A stretch of DNA of 16,950 nucleotides, taken from assembly GCA_025936275.1 (NCBI GenBank), contig JAICTR010000014.1:1-16950 (forward strand). Direction: 5' to 3'. Each line of letters starts with the position of its first letter. Within the stretch, counting starts at the first letter, position 1. The position numbers and the translations under genes are program-made. The notes beneath the pieces are model-generated. The model was given only the letters and a program-made list of their open reading frames with translations. It was not told the origin of the DNA and ran no database searches. Shown here piece by piece: positions 1-6,526 of this stretch. Source of the DNA: Burkholderiales bacterium. Lineage in GTDB: Bacteria > Pseudomonadota > Gammaproteobacteria > Burkholderiales > Usitatibacteraceae.

Positions 1-446
1 ACGATCGCGCGCGCGAGCGCCACGCGCTGGCGCTGCCCGCCGGAAAGCTGCTGCGGCTTGCGCTCGAGCAAGCCGCCCAGCGCCACCAGCTCCGCGACCT
101 TGTCGAGCCGGCGCGCGCGCTCCGCGGGCGTGACGCGGCGCACCTCGAGGCCGAAGACGATGTTCTCGCCGACGGTGAGGTGCGGAAAGAGCGCGTACGA
201 CTGGAAGACCATCGAGACGCGCCGCTTCTCGGGCGAGAGAGCCGTCACGTCCCGGCCTTCGATGAGGATGCGCCCGGAAGTCGGCTCCTCCAGCCCGGCG
301 ATGAGCCGCAGCACGGTTGACTTCCCGCACCCCGAGGGCCCGAGCAGCACCAGGAAGCGGCCGGCCTCCGCGCGCAGGCTCACGCCGTCGACCGCGCTCG
401 CCGCGCCGAAGCGCTTCGTCACCTGCTGCAGGTCGATGTCCGACAT
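1..446 (-). CDS. ABC transporter ATP-binding protein, N-terminal part (cut by window start)
   Basis: Cytoplasmic nucleotide-binding subunit of an ABC transporter; only the first 148 residues lie in the window. Visible motifs are Walker A GPSGCGKS (residues 36-43), the Q-loop glutamine at 82 in FQSYALFPH, and the signature LSGGQ (134-138). Walker B, the H-loop and any C-terminal regulatory domain lie beyond the edge. The LFPHLTVGENIVFGL segment after the Q-loop is typical of the MalK/UgpC/PotA-type importers (sugars, glycerol phosphate, polyamines, iron), so an importer is likely, but the substrate cannot be told from this part. The start is the ATG at 446, because the frame meets a stop at 471-473 with no other start codon between. 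No strong ribosome-binding site precedes it. Partner permease genes are not in view. The family call is very secure, the substrate unknown. Confidence 0.95.
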   Translation of the reverse strand, partial: MSDIDLQQVTKRFGAASAVDGVSLRAEAGRFLVLLGPSGCGKSTVLRLIAGLEEPTSGRILIEGRDVTALSPEKRRVSMVFQSYALFPHLTVGENIVFGLEVRRVTPAERARRLDKVAELVALGGLLERKPQQLSGGQRQRVALARAI

Positions 447-509
447 GTCGCCATTATGCCCGCAGCGTTTTCATCGGGCTCGGGCACGCGAAGCGCGAGG
501 CCGCCTGAC

Positions 510-545
510 ATGGAGGAGCTGAAGCGCTATCGTGTGAGCCCATGA
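510..545 (+). other. possible 11-codon leader ORF overlapping the next start
   Basis: ATG at 510 opens an 11-codon frame, MEELKRYRVSP, whose TGA (543-545) overlaps the ATG at 542 of the next gene as ATGA. A GAGG at 497-500 sits 9 bases before this ATG, whereas the gene at 542 has no Shine-Dalgarno at normal spacing. Translational coupling would explain that, but so short an ORF can arise by chance. The 447-541 gap holds nothing else I can name. Confidence 0.2.
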
Positions 546-742
546 GCTCCTCGATCGGCCTCTTCAAGGTCCTCGGCGTGCTGGTCGCCGCCTATGCAGG
601 CTATGGGCTCGCCACCGGCGCGATCTACGGGCGCTCGGGCATCTGGGGCCGCACCTGGCGCCGCGACGAGGACGCCTGGGGCTACTGGTCGGCGATCGTC
701 GCCTACCTGGTGCTCGCGCTGATGCTGATTTTCCTCTTCTGA
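542..742 (+). CDS. small two-helix membrane protein, unknown function
   Basis: This 66-residue protein has two hydrophobic stretches, about residues 5-27 (LFKVLGVLVAAYAGYGLATGAI) and 48-66 (WSAIVAYLVLALMLIFLF), joined by a charged, tryptophan-rich loop (IWGRTWRRDEDAWGYW). It should sit in the inner membrane with both ends on the same side. I do not recognise the family. Its stop overlaps the next start (TGATG at 740-744), so it opens a co-translated group of three membrane-protein genes. The ATG at 542 lacks a nearby ribosome-binding site; the GGAGGAG at 512-518 is too far upstream. No function is assigned. Confidence 0.75.
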   Translation: MSSSIGLFKVLGVLVAAYAGYGLATGAIYGRSGIWGRTWRRDEDAWGYWSAIVAYLVLALMLIFLF

Positions 743-1521
743 TGGCGGGACGAGCGCCGCGCGCGCCGCTCGTCGGCACCGCCCTTCGCTGGGCGGCGAT
801 CCTCGGCGCGGCCGGATTCGCCGCGGGGTTTCTCGGGCCGATGGTGCTCGACCCGGAATCGAACATCGGGCCGGTCATCGGCGTCCTCTTCTCGGGCCCG
901 GGCGGCGCGCTGGCGGGCTTGCTGCTCGGCGCGCTCTTCGCGGGGTTGCCGGTGCCCGCTGCCACGCGCCCGCGCGCGCTCTTCGCCGCTTGCGCGCTGC
1001 TCGTCCTCGGCACGCTGTACGCCTGCCTTCCGGCGCCCGCCGTGCGCGGCTACGTGATCGAGGCGAGGGTGCGCGCATGCGAGAAGCCGCCGCAGCGCAC
1101 CGATGCCTCGCTCGCGGCGTGGGAAGAGGCGCTCACCCGCGTGACGTGGGCAAGGCCACCCGCCAATTGGCGCGAGGCGGCTACCCGCAACGTGGAGGCC
1201 GCGCCGGGCGTGGTGCTCACGATGCACATCGAACGCAAGCGCGCGATCCTGCGCCATCGCCGACCGTGGGATCGTGGCGCGACGAGCGCGGGCTCTTGGA
1301 TCGAGGCCGACGAATCGCATGCCTACTACGATGCGGCCGAGGGCTCGGATTGCGCGGCGTATCTTTCGCGGCCGCGCGCGCTCTACTGGCCCATCGTCGA
1401 TCCCCGGGACGATCCGACCCAGCCCTCGCCCGAATGGCCGCCCACCGATGCGCTCGGTTTCCTCCAGCTCCAACCGTTGGGACCGGTGCCGGAGGAATAC
1501 CGGCGCCTCATCGAGCGGTGA
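742..1521 (+). CDS. hypothetical membrane protein with soluble C-terminal domain
   Basis: A 259-residue protein of unrecognised family. The N-terminal ~100 residues hold about three membrane segments (roughly 13-34, 40-66 and 76-98), including a glycine- and proline-rich stretch GPMVLDPESNIGPVIGVLFSG. From about residue 105 the protein is hydrophilic with aromatic and charged residues, and would form a soluble domain of ~155 residues (cysteines at about 113 and in the GSDCAAYL segment). The start overlaps the upstream stop and the stop lies 22 bases before the FUSC-family gene, so the three genes probably share a transcript. The long antisense and +1 frames over this region are GC-driven shadows. 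Role unknown; the neighbours suggest an envelope function only. Confidence 0.8.
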   Translation: MAGRAPRAPLVGTALRWAAILGAAGFAAGFLGPMVLDPESNIGPVIGVLFSGPGGALAGLLLGALFAGLPVPAATRPRALFAACALLVLGTLYACLPAPAVRGYVIEARVRACEKPPQRTDASLAAWEEALTRVTWARPPANWREAATRNVEAAPGVVLTMHIERKRAILRHRRPWDRGATSAGSWIEADESHAYYDAAEGSDCAAYLSRPRALYWPIVDPRDDPTQPSPEWPPTDALGFLQLQPLGPVPEEYRRLIER

Positions 1522-1543
1522 ACGCAGCGGCGCGCATCTGAGG

Positions 1544-2599
1544 ATGGCGGACGGCGCGCACCGCGGCCATCTCGCCCAGGCGCTGCGCTGGTCGCCGCAC
1601 ACGCCGAGGAGCGGCTGGCAGGCGGCCGCGGCCTGCGTCGGCATGGCGGCGCCGGTCGCGCTCGGTCTCGCGACGGGCCACGCCGGCGAGGGCTTCGCCG
1701 CGGCGGTGGGCGCGATCATGATCGGCGGCGTGCCGACCGAGCGGCGCGTGATCGAGCAGGCGCGCGATCTCGGCGTCGCGCTCGCGCCGGCGCTCGCCGC
1801 GATCTTCGCGACGCTCGCCGTGCATGCGACGGGGCCGTCCGGGCACATGCTCGTCGTGCCGATCGCGGCGATCGCGGCGCTCGCGGGCAGCTTCAGCCGT
1901 CCGCTGGCGATCGCCACCTGGCGCTTCGTGCTCTTCCTGCTGATCTGCGTGTCGATCGCGGGATCCCTGTCGCATCCGGGTGCGCTCCTCGCGCCGGTCG
2001 CCGCGGGCCTCGCATGGACCGCCCTTGCGAACCTTTTCTTCGGCGCGATCGCGCGCGCGGTGCATCCGCCCGCCGCGAACCAGCAGGAGGCGCCGCGCAG
2101 GCATTCGCTGCGCGCCCACTGGACGCGCTGGAAGGGGACGCTGCGCCATCTCGCGGGATGGCAATACACGATCCGCCTCACCGCGTGCCTCGCGATCGCC
2201 GCGGCGATCGTCGCGCGCTGGCCCGAGCGCCGCCTGCACTGGGTCGGCATCACCGTGGCGCTTCTCATCGAGCGCGAAGTCGAGGCGCTGCCGGTGCGAA
2301 CGACGCAGCGCGCCGCGGGCACCTTCCTCGGCGTGATCGTCGCGGCCCTCGCGTTCGAATGGTCGTTTCCCGGCTGGGCCGTGGTCGCGATCGTGGCCGT
2401 GCTCGCCGCGGCGCGCTCGCTGCTGCGCACGCGCAACTACCTCGCGTACACCGTCGTCACGACGCCGCTCATCGTCGCGATCCTCGATGCGGGGGCGCCC
2501 GCGGGCTTCGACCTCCTCGCCGAGCGCCTCGGCGCGACGCTACTCGCCGCGCTGCTGGTGGTCGCGGCCAACGGGCTCATGCGCCGCTGGCTGGACTGA
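1544..2599 (+). CDS. FUSC family (fusaric acid resistance-like) inner membrane protein
   Basis: A 351-residue polytopic inner-membrane protein. It has two hydrophobic halves, about residues 28-165 and 207-345, separated by a basic, hydrophilic stretch (172-204) that should be cytoplasmic. The second half carries the FUSC_2-like pattern HWVGITVALLIE (232-243), then RTTQRAAGTFLGVI (252-265) and later AERLGATLLAALLV (326-339), the R-x-x-G-T/A helices typical of the family. FUSC proteins include components of efflux systems for fusaric and aromatic acids, but many have no known substrate, and no periplasmic adaptor or outer-membrane gene is present here. The frame is open from 1274, but the ATG at 1544 is preferred because it begins after the upstream stop at 1521 and directly precedes the hydrophobic domain. 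The nearest purine-rich stretch, GAGG, abuts the ATG, so the ribosome-binding site is weak. Confidence 0.85.
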   Translation: MADGAHRGHLAQALRWSPHTPRSGWQAAAACVGMAAPVALGLATGHAGEGFAAAVGAIMIGGVPTERRVIEQARDLGVALAPALAAIFATLAVHATGPSGHMLVVPIAAIAALAGSFSRPLAIATWRFVLFLLICVSIAGSLSHPGALLAPVAAGLAWTALANLFFGAIARAVHPPAANQQEAPRRHSLRAHWTRWKGTLRHLAGWQYTIRLTACLAIAAAIVARWPERRLHWVGITVALLIEREVEALPVRTTQRAAGTFLGVIVAALAFEWSFPGWAVVAIVAVLAAARSLLRTRNYLAYTVVTTPLIVAILDAGAPAGFDLLAERLGATLLAALLVVAANGLMRRWLD

Positions 2600-2685
2600 C
2601 GAAAAAGGGGTCAGATTCCTTTTTCGCGAGAGTGCGTCGACGCGCGGCCGAATCGAAACGAAAAAGGAATCTGCCCCCTTTTTCG
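2600..2685. repeat. REPIN-like paired inverted repeat
   Basis: Two 27-base arms, 2600-2626 and 2659-2685, are inverted copies of each other with one mismatch (26 of 27). Each arm is itself a hairpin, with CGAAAAAGG at one end and CCTTTTTCG at the other around a 9-base loop (GGTCAGATT in the left arm). The 32-base centre contains the palindrome GCGTCGACGC (2634-2643). REP hairpins paired head to head are the structure called REPIN, mobilised in trans by RAYT-type transposases; no such gene is in this window. The element begins one base after the FUSC stop codon and ends 37 bases before the next ATG, so it may also end transcription. Confidence 0.75.
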
Positions 2686-2722
2686 CGGTCGAACGGCCAT
2701 TCGCGGTGAGCGGAGGACGGCC

Positions 2723-2944
2723 ATGCAATGCAACGTCGGCGGCGTGGAGCGCGAGGTGCGCGCGGGCGTGGGGTTGGCGCTGCTCTCCGCGGCGGCGCTC
2801 GGGCCGCTGCCGGCGAGATGGCGCGCGCTCCTCGGCGGCCTCGGTGCGATCGGCGTCGCGACCGCCGCCTCGCAGTATTGCCCGCTCAACGCGGCGCTCG
2901 GCATCGACACCTGCCATCCGCCGCGACTTCCGGGCGCGCGCTAG
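2723..2944 (+). CDS. DUF2892 (YgaP-like transmembrane) small membrane protein
   Basis: A 73-residue protein. It opens MQCNVGGVEREVRAGVG and ends with CPLNAALGIDTC, both hallmarks of the DUF2892 family, the membrane part found alone or fused to rhodanese in YgaP. A hydrophobic stretch covers about residues 17-53, enough for two short helices. Cysteines stand at positions 3, 53 and 63. The biochemical role of the stand-alone form is not established; rhodanese fusions hint at sulfur chemistry. The ATG at 2723 has a strong ribosome-binding site (GGAGGA at 2712-2717). The stop TAG (2942-2944) interlocks with the pqiC stop on the other strand in one CTAG. It is separated from the upstream operon by the REPIN-like element. 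Confidence 0.88.
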   Translation: MQCNVGGVEREVRAGVGLALLSAAALGPLPARWRALLGGLGAIGVATAASQYCPLNAALGIDTCHPPRLPGAR

Positions 2945-3558
2945 CCGGCGGCCTTCTTCTCCGATTGCAGCGCGCGGATCGCGCCGGCGATGTCGCCCGC
3001 GACGCGCTGCAGCGCGCGTCCGTGCGCCGCGGCGAGCGCGGCCGCCGTCGGCTCGCTCACGGCTTCGTGCCATGCGGTGCGGCCGGTGCGAGCCGGACCG
3101 CCGCGCGTCGTCGTGATGGTCCACAGCGCATCGATCGTCGCGCCTTCGGTGAGCGACGAATCGAAGCGCTGCACCTCGATCGACACCCGGTAATCCACCG
3201 GGGTGCCCGCGCCGATGCGGCTCGCGAGGACGCGGGAGCTCGCGAGGTCGCGGCTCAGCGTCTCCGCGACGACGCGCGCGATGCCGTCGCGCAACGGCTC
3301 CGCCCAGCGATGGTCGTCGGAGATGGTGACCGCGTGCGGGCCCGTCGAGAGCACCATCTGCAAGCGGTCCACCGCGGCGGGCACGGAGATCGGTCCCACG
3401 AAGACGCTCGGCGAGGTCGACGACGGAGGCGCGACGCCCGGGTTCGGCGAGGCGAGCGTGTAGTACTCGATGCGCGGCGCGGGCGAGCCCACGCAGCCGG
3501 CGAGCGAGAGCGCAGCGAGCGCGAGGGTCGCGGCGCCAAGGCGGATCGACACGTTCAT
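2941..3558 (-). CDS. pqiC: PqiC-like ABC-type transport auxiliary lipoprotein
   Basis: A 205-residue outer-membrane lipoprotein, the third component of the Pqi intermembrane transport system. A signal peptide (1-21) ends in lipobox LAGC with the lipidated Cys at 22, followed by VGSPAPRIEYYTLAS, the RYYTL-like opening of the DUF330/PqiC family. Further support is the VGPISVPAAVDRLQMV segment and the WAEPLRDGIARVVAETLSRDL helix. In E. coli, PqiC forms an outer-membrane ring that receives the tip of the PqiB tube. The ATG at 3558 overlaps the pqiB stop as ATGA, implying coupled translation, and is a better start than the open frame that continues antisense through pqiB. The protein ends in SEKKAAG. 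Confidence 0.92.
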   Translation of the reverse strand: MNVSIRLGAATLALAALSLAGCVGSPAPRIEYYTLASPNPGVAPPSSTSPSVFVGPISVPAAVDRLQMVLSTGPHAVTISDDHRWAEPLRDGIARVVAETLSRDLASSRVLASRIGAGTPVDYRVSIEVQRFDSSLTEGATIDALWTITTTRGGPARTGRTAWHEAVSEPTAAALAAAHGRALQRVAGDIAGAIRALQSEKKAAG

Positions 3559-5192
3559 TTCTTCTCCTCGCGCCGGCCGCGCAGCAGCGACTCCGGATGG
3601 CGCTCGAGATAATCGGTGAGCGAGCGCAGCGACTCGGCGGCGCGGTTCACCTGCTCGAGCGTCTCGCGAATGTCGCCCTGCACCGGCGAATCGCTCGAGA
3701 GCACCTGCTCGGCCGCGGACAAGGTCTTCGTCGCCTGCTGGATCGCCGCGCGCATCTGCGGCGTGAGGTCGCGGTCCAGGTGCTGCGTCAGGCGATCGAC
3801 GTTCTGCAGGGTCTTCCTCAGGTCGACCAGCGCCTTGCGCAGGTCCTCGCCGATCGCGTCGAACGGCACCTTCTCGAGCTTCTTGATGATGTTGGCGAGC
3901 GATTCCTGCAGCTCGCCCAGGCCGCCCGCGATGGTCGGGATCTCGGGGACCGGCTGCGTGAAGTCCATGTGCGCGGCGGGCGTGTTGCGGAAGAAGTCGA
4001 GCGCCACGTAGAGCTGGCCGGTGAGGATGTTGGCGTTGCGCAGCTGCGCGCGGAAGCCGTGCTGCACGAAGGTGCGCATGCGCTCGGCGGGCGTCGCGCG
4101 ATCCCAGCGCCCGCCCGGCTTCGCGTTGGTCGGCCGCAGGCGGTGCGGCCACAGCTCGATCGCCACCGCCGAGCGGAACGCCACCGTGCTCGGGTCGTAC
4201 TCGAGGTCGATGCGCTTCACCTCGCCCACCGTCACGCCGCGGAAATCCACCGGCGCGCCGACCGCGAGGCCGCGCACCGATTGCGAGAACTTCATCACGT
4301 ATTTCTCGACCACGGTCTCGCGCGGGCGCAGCGCCTCGGCGCGGCCGTCCCAGAGCTTGAACGCGGTGTTCGCCTCCACCGGCTGCGCCTTGCCCTGGTC
4401 GGGCGGCGTCTCGAAGGCCACGCCGCCGAGGAGCAGCGTCACCAGCGATTGGGTCTCGAGCTGCACGCCGCTCGCGCTCACCGAGAAGTCCACGCCGCTC
4501 GCGTTCCAGAAGCGCGACTGGCTCGTCACGTACCGGTCGTAGGGCGCGCGCACGAAGACGTCGAGCTTCACCTGGCTGCCGTCTTCGGCCACCTTCGCCG
4601 AGACCACGCGCCCGGCGAGGATGCCGCGGTAGTACACGGGCGAATTCACGTCGAGCGAGCCGAGGTTGGAGGCGAGCAGCGTGAACGAGCGCCCCGGGAG
4701 ATCGGAGGTCACGACCGGCGGCTCCTCGAGGCCGATGAAGTCGCGCTGCGCGGTCTTCGACTTGCCCGGGTCCGCGGCGATGAACGAGCCCGCGAGGAGC
4801 GTGCCGAGCCCGGAGACCTGGCCCCCGGCGATGCGCGGGCGCACCACCCAGAAGCGGGAGTCCTCGACGAGGAAGTCCTTCGCGTCGGGATCCATCTCCG
4901 CCCTCACGATGACGCTCTTGTGGTCCTCGGAGAGCTTCACCGAGCGCACCGTGCCCACGTCCACCGCCTTGTGCTTGATCTTCGTCTTGCCCGCCTCGAT
5001 GCCCTGCGCGGTGCGGAACTGGATGGTGATGGTGGGCCCCCGCTCGAGCCACGACTTCGCCGCGATGCCGATGCCGACCAGCGCCGCGACGATGGGAATG
5101 ATCCACACCAGCTGCAGGCGCCGCGGGCCGGGCTTCCTCGCCACCGCGCGCGGCACCTCGCCGTCTTCCGGGACTGGAGGGAGGTCGGTCAT
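3555..5192 (-). CDS. pqiB: PqiB intermembrane transport protein (three MCE domains)
   Basis: A 545-residue protein anchored in the inner membrane by one helix (about 27-45, LVWIIPIVAALVGIGIAA) with the rest in the periplasm. Three MCE/MlaD domains are visible. The first begins near TITIQFRTAQGIEAGKTKIK (about 55-75), the second near SLDVNSPVYYRGILAGRVV, and the third near VRGLAVGAPVDFRGVTVGEV. The last ~100 residues (ELQESLANIIKKLEKV onward) are helical and coiled-coil forming. In E. coli, PqiB hexamers stack MCE rings and form a coiled-coil tube spanning the periplasm to carry lipids between membranes. The length matches that protein (about 546 residues). Start and stop overlap both neighbours by ATGA, so pqiA-pqiB-pqiC are translated as a block. 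Confidence 0.95.
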   Translation of the reverse strand: MTDLPPVPEDGEVPRAVARKPGPRRLQLVWIIPIVAALVGIGIAAKSWLERGPTITIQFRTAQGIEAGKTKIKHKAVDVGTVRSVKLSEDHKSVIVRAEMDPDAKDFLVEDSRFWVVRPRIAGGQVSGLGTLLAGSFIAADPGKSKTAQRDFIGLEEPPVVTSDLPGRSFTLLASNLGSLDVNSPVYYRGILAGRVVSAKVAEDGSQVKLDVFVRAPYDRYVTSQSRFWNASGVDFSVSASGVQLETQSLVTLLLGGVAFETPPDQGKAQPVEANTAFKLWDGRAEALRPRETVVEKYVMKFSQSVRGLAVGAPVDFRGVTVGEVKRIDLEYDPSTVAFRSAVAIELWPHRLRPTNAKPGGRWDRATPAERMRTFVQHGFRAQLRNANILTGQLYVALDFFRNTPAAHMDFTQPVPEIPTIAGGLGELQESLANIIKKLEKVPFDAIGEDLRKALVDLRKTLQNVDRLTQHLDRDLTPQMRAAIQQATKTLSAAEQVLSSDSPVQGDIRETLEQVNRAAESLRSLTDYLERHPESLLRGRREEKK

Positions 5193-5854
5193 CGAAGTTC
5201 TCCCTCTCCCTCGTCATCCACGGGATCCCAGATCAACCGCGGATCGAAGCTCTCGGAAGCGAAGAGCGTGAGGATCACCACCGCGCCGAAGAAGATCGCG
5301 CCGGGCCCCGGCACGATCGAGGCGAAGGGCCTCAATTGCACCAGCGCGACCGATACCGCGCCGATGTAGATGTCCACCATCGACCAGCGCCCGATGTAGG
5401 CGACCATGCGGTAGAGCCGCGTGCGCTCGAAGGGACGCCACAGCGAGCGCCGCTGCGAGGTGACGAGCAGCAGGGCGAGGACCGCGATCTTCGTGCCGGG
5501 GACCACGATGCTCGCGAGGAACACGATGATCGCGAGCGCCCAGGAGCCGCTGGTCCAGAAATAGATCACCCCGCCCATGATCGTGTCGTGCGGGTTCTCG
5601 CCGAAGAGCGACCCGCTGTGGATCACCGGCATGAGGTTCGCGGGGACGTAGAGGATCGCGGCCGCGGCGAGGAGCGCCCAGGTGCGCGCGATGGCGTTGG
5701 GCTTGCGCCAATGCAGCCGCGCCTCGCAGCGCGCGCAGTGCATCGCCTCCGGCGCGGCGCACGGCTGGTTGAGCAGCCCGCACGCGTCGCAGTGCAGCAG
5801 GCCCGAGCGCGCGGCGGTGGCGATCACGTCGAGAGCTCGCGCGCGCAATGCCAT
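5189..5854 (-). CDS. pqiA: PqiA domain protein, second half (paraquat-inducible protein A)
   Basis: A 221-residue inner-membrane protein matching the C-terminal half of E. coli PqiA. It begins with a zinc-ribbon-like pair, C22-x2-C25 and C40-x2-C43 (HCDACG ... HCARCEA). About four membrane segments follow, with the family sequences PNAIARTWALLAAAAILYVPANLMPVI and FGENPHDTIMGGVIYFWTSG (each family-typical). PqiA is the membrane partner of PqiB. The ATG at 5854 lies inside the end of the upstream pqiA gene (31-base overlap, different frame). It is the first start that yields an N-terminus just ahead of the cysteine motif. The same frame stays open to 6457, but that upstream part is a shadow. 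Stop and pqiB start overlap as ATGA. Confidence 0.9.
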   Translation of the reverse strand: MALRARALDVIATAARSGLLHCDACGLLNQPCAAPEAMHCARCEARLHWRKPNAIARTWALLAAAAILYVPANLMPVIHSGSLFGENPHDTIMGGVIYFWTSGSWALAIIVFLASIVVPGTKIAVLALLLVTSQRRSLWRPFERTRLYRMVAYIGRWSMVDIYIGAVSVALVQLRPFASIVPGPGAIFFGAVVILTLFASESFDPRLIWDPVDDEGEGELR

Positions 5855-6441
5855 ACCGCGCGCGGCTCGTACCAGGCATCCGCCGCGGCGAGCAGGAACA
5901 CGAAGGCGGCGAGCGCATAAAGCGCGATCCCGGGATGCACGGTCGCGATGTCGTGCAGCTTCACGAACGCGATCAGCGCGCCGAGGAGCAGCACTTCCGC
6001 CATGCCGAACACGCGCACGCGCTCGACCAGGCGAAAGGCATAGCGCAGCCCGGCCGGCACGATGCCCAGGCGCAGCGGCAGCAGCATGTAGATCATCGCG
6101 GCGAGCTCGACGACCGGGAGCGCCAGCGCCGTGACGAACACCAGCACGCCCACGCCCGGCTCGCCCTGCTCGGCGAGCGCGCTCACCGTGCCCCACAGCG
6201 TGGTCGAGGAGCGAAGCCCGCGCGCATCCATCTCCATCAGCGGATAGAGGTTGGCGAACGCGAAGAGGATCGCCGCGGCGAGCAGGAACGCGAGGCTGCG
6301 ATCGATGCTGCCCGGCTTGTGGCGGTAGAGCTCCGCGCCGCAGCGCACGCAGTCCGCGCAGCCGCCCGGGACCAGCGCCGGCTCGAGTTGCAGTGCATCG
6401 CACTGCGGGCAAGCGACCAGGGGGGAGGTGGGATAGGGCAT
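5824..6441 (-). CDS. pqiA: PqiA domain protein, first half (paraquat-inducible protein A)
   Basis: A 205-residue inner-membrane protein matching the N-terminal half of E. coli PqiA and opening the pqi operon. It starts MPYPTSPLVACPQCDALQ, with C11-x2-C14 and C31-x2-C34 forming the metal-binding-like motif. Roughly four membrane helices follow (about 50-70, 98-127, 140-163 and 176-195). Family-typical text includes RSLAFLLAAAILFAFANLYPLM and KLHDIATVHPG. An AAGG at 6449-6452 serves the ATG at 6441. The gene diverges from rnhB across an 85-base gap. It and the next gene total 426 residues, close to the 417-residue single PqiA of E. coli. The split is discussed among the findings. As these are clean ORFs with sensible termini, a natural two-gene PqiA is more likely than a sequencing error. 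Confidence 0.9.
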   Translation of the reverse strand: MPYPTSPLVACPQCDALQLEPALVPGGCADCVRCGAELYRHKPGSIDRSLAFLLAAAILFAFANLYPLMEMDARGLRSSTTLWGTVSALAEQGEPGVGVLVFVTALALPVVELAAMIYMLLPLRLGIVPAGLRYAFRLVERVRVFGMAEVLLLGALIAFVKLHDIATVHPGIALYALAAFVFLLAAADAWYEPRAVWHCARELST

Positions 6442-6526
6442 TTCCTGCCTTAGTCAAATCCTGCGGTCCGCCGTTCCCGGGGGCCGGGCCTTGCTAGAAT
6501 GATCGGGTCCCCGGAAGTCGCGCATT
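6442..6526. promoter_or_regulatory. divergent promoter region between pqiA and rnhB
   Basis: This 85-base gap must carry the promoters of both divergent genes. For rnhB a TAGAAT (6495-6500) resembles a -10 box 26 bases before the ATG, without a clear -35 at the right distance. GGAAG (6513-6517) is the rnhB ribosome-binding site. No obvious SoxS-type or other operator stands out for the pqi side. Confidence 0.4.

Noticed and set aside
703..2436. 577-aa minus-strand ORF opposite the FUSC operon
   Set aside because: Arg/Ala-rich, no domains, and it covers three coherent plus-strand membrane-protein genes.
2941..5217. 758-aa minus-strand ORF as one long protein
   Set aside because: Only its last 205 residues (PqiC) are real; the earlier part is a shadow frame of pqiB.
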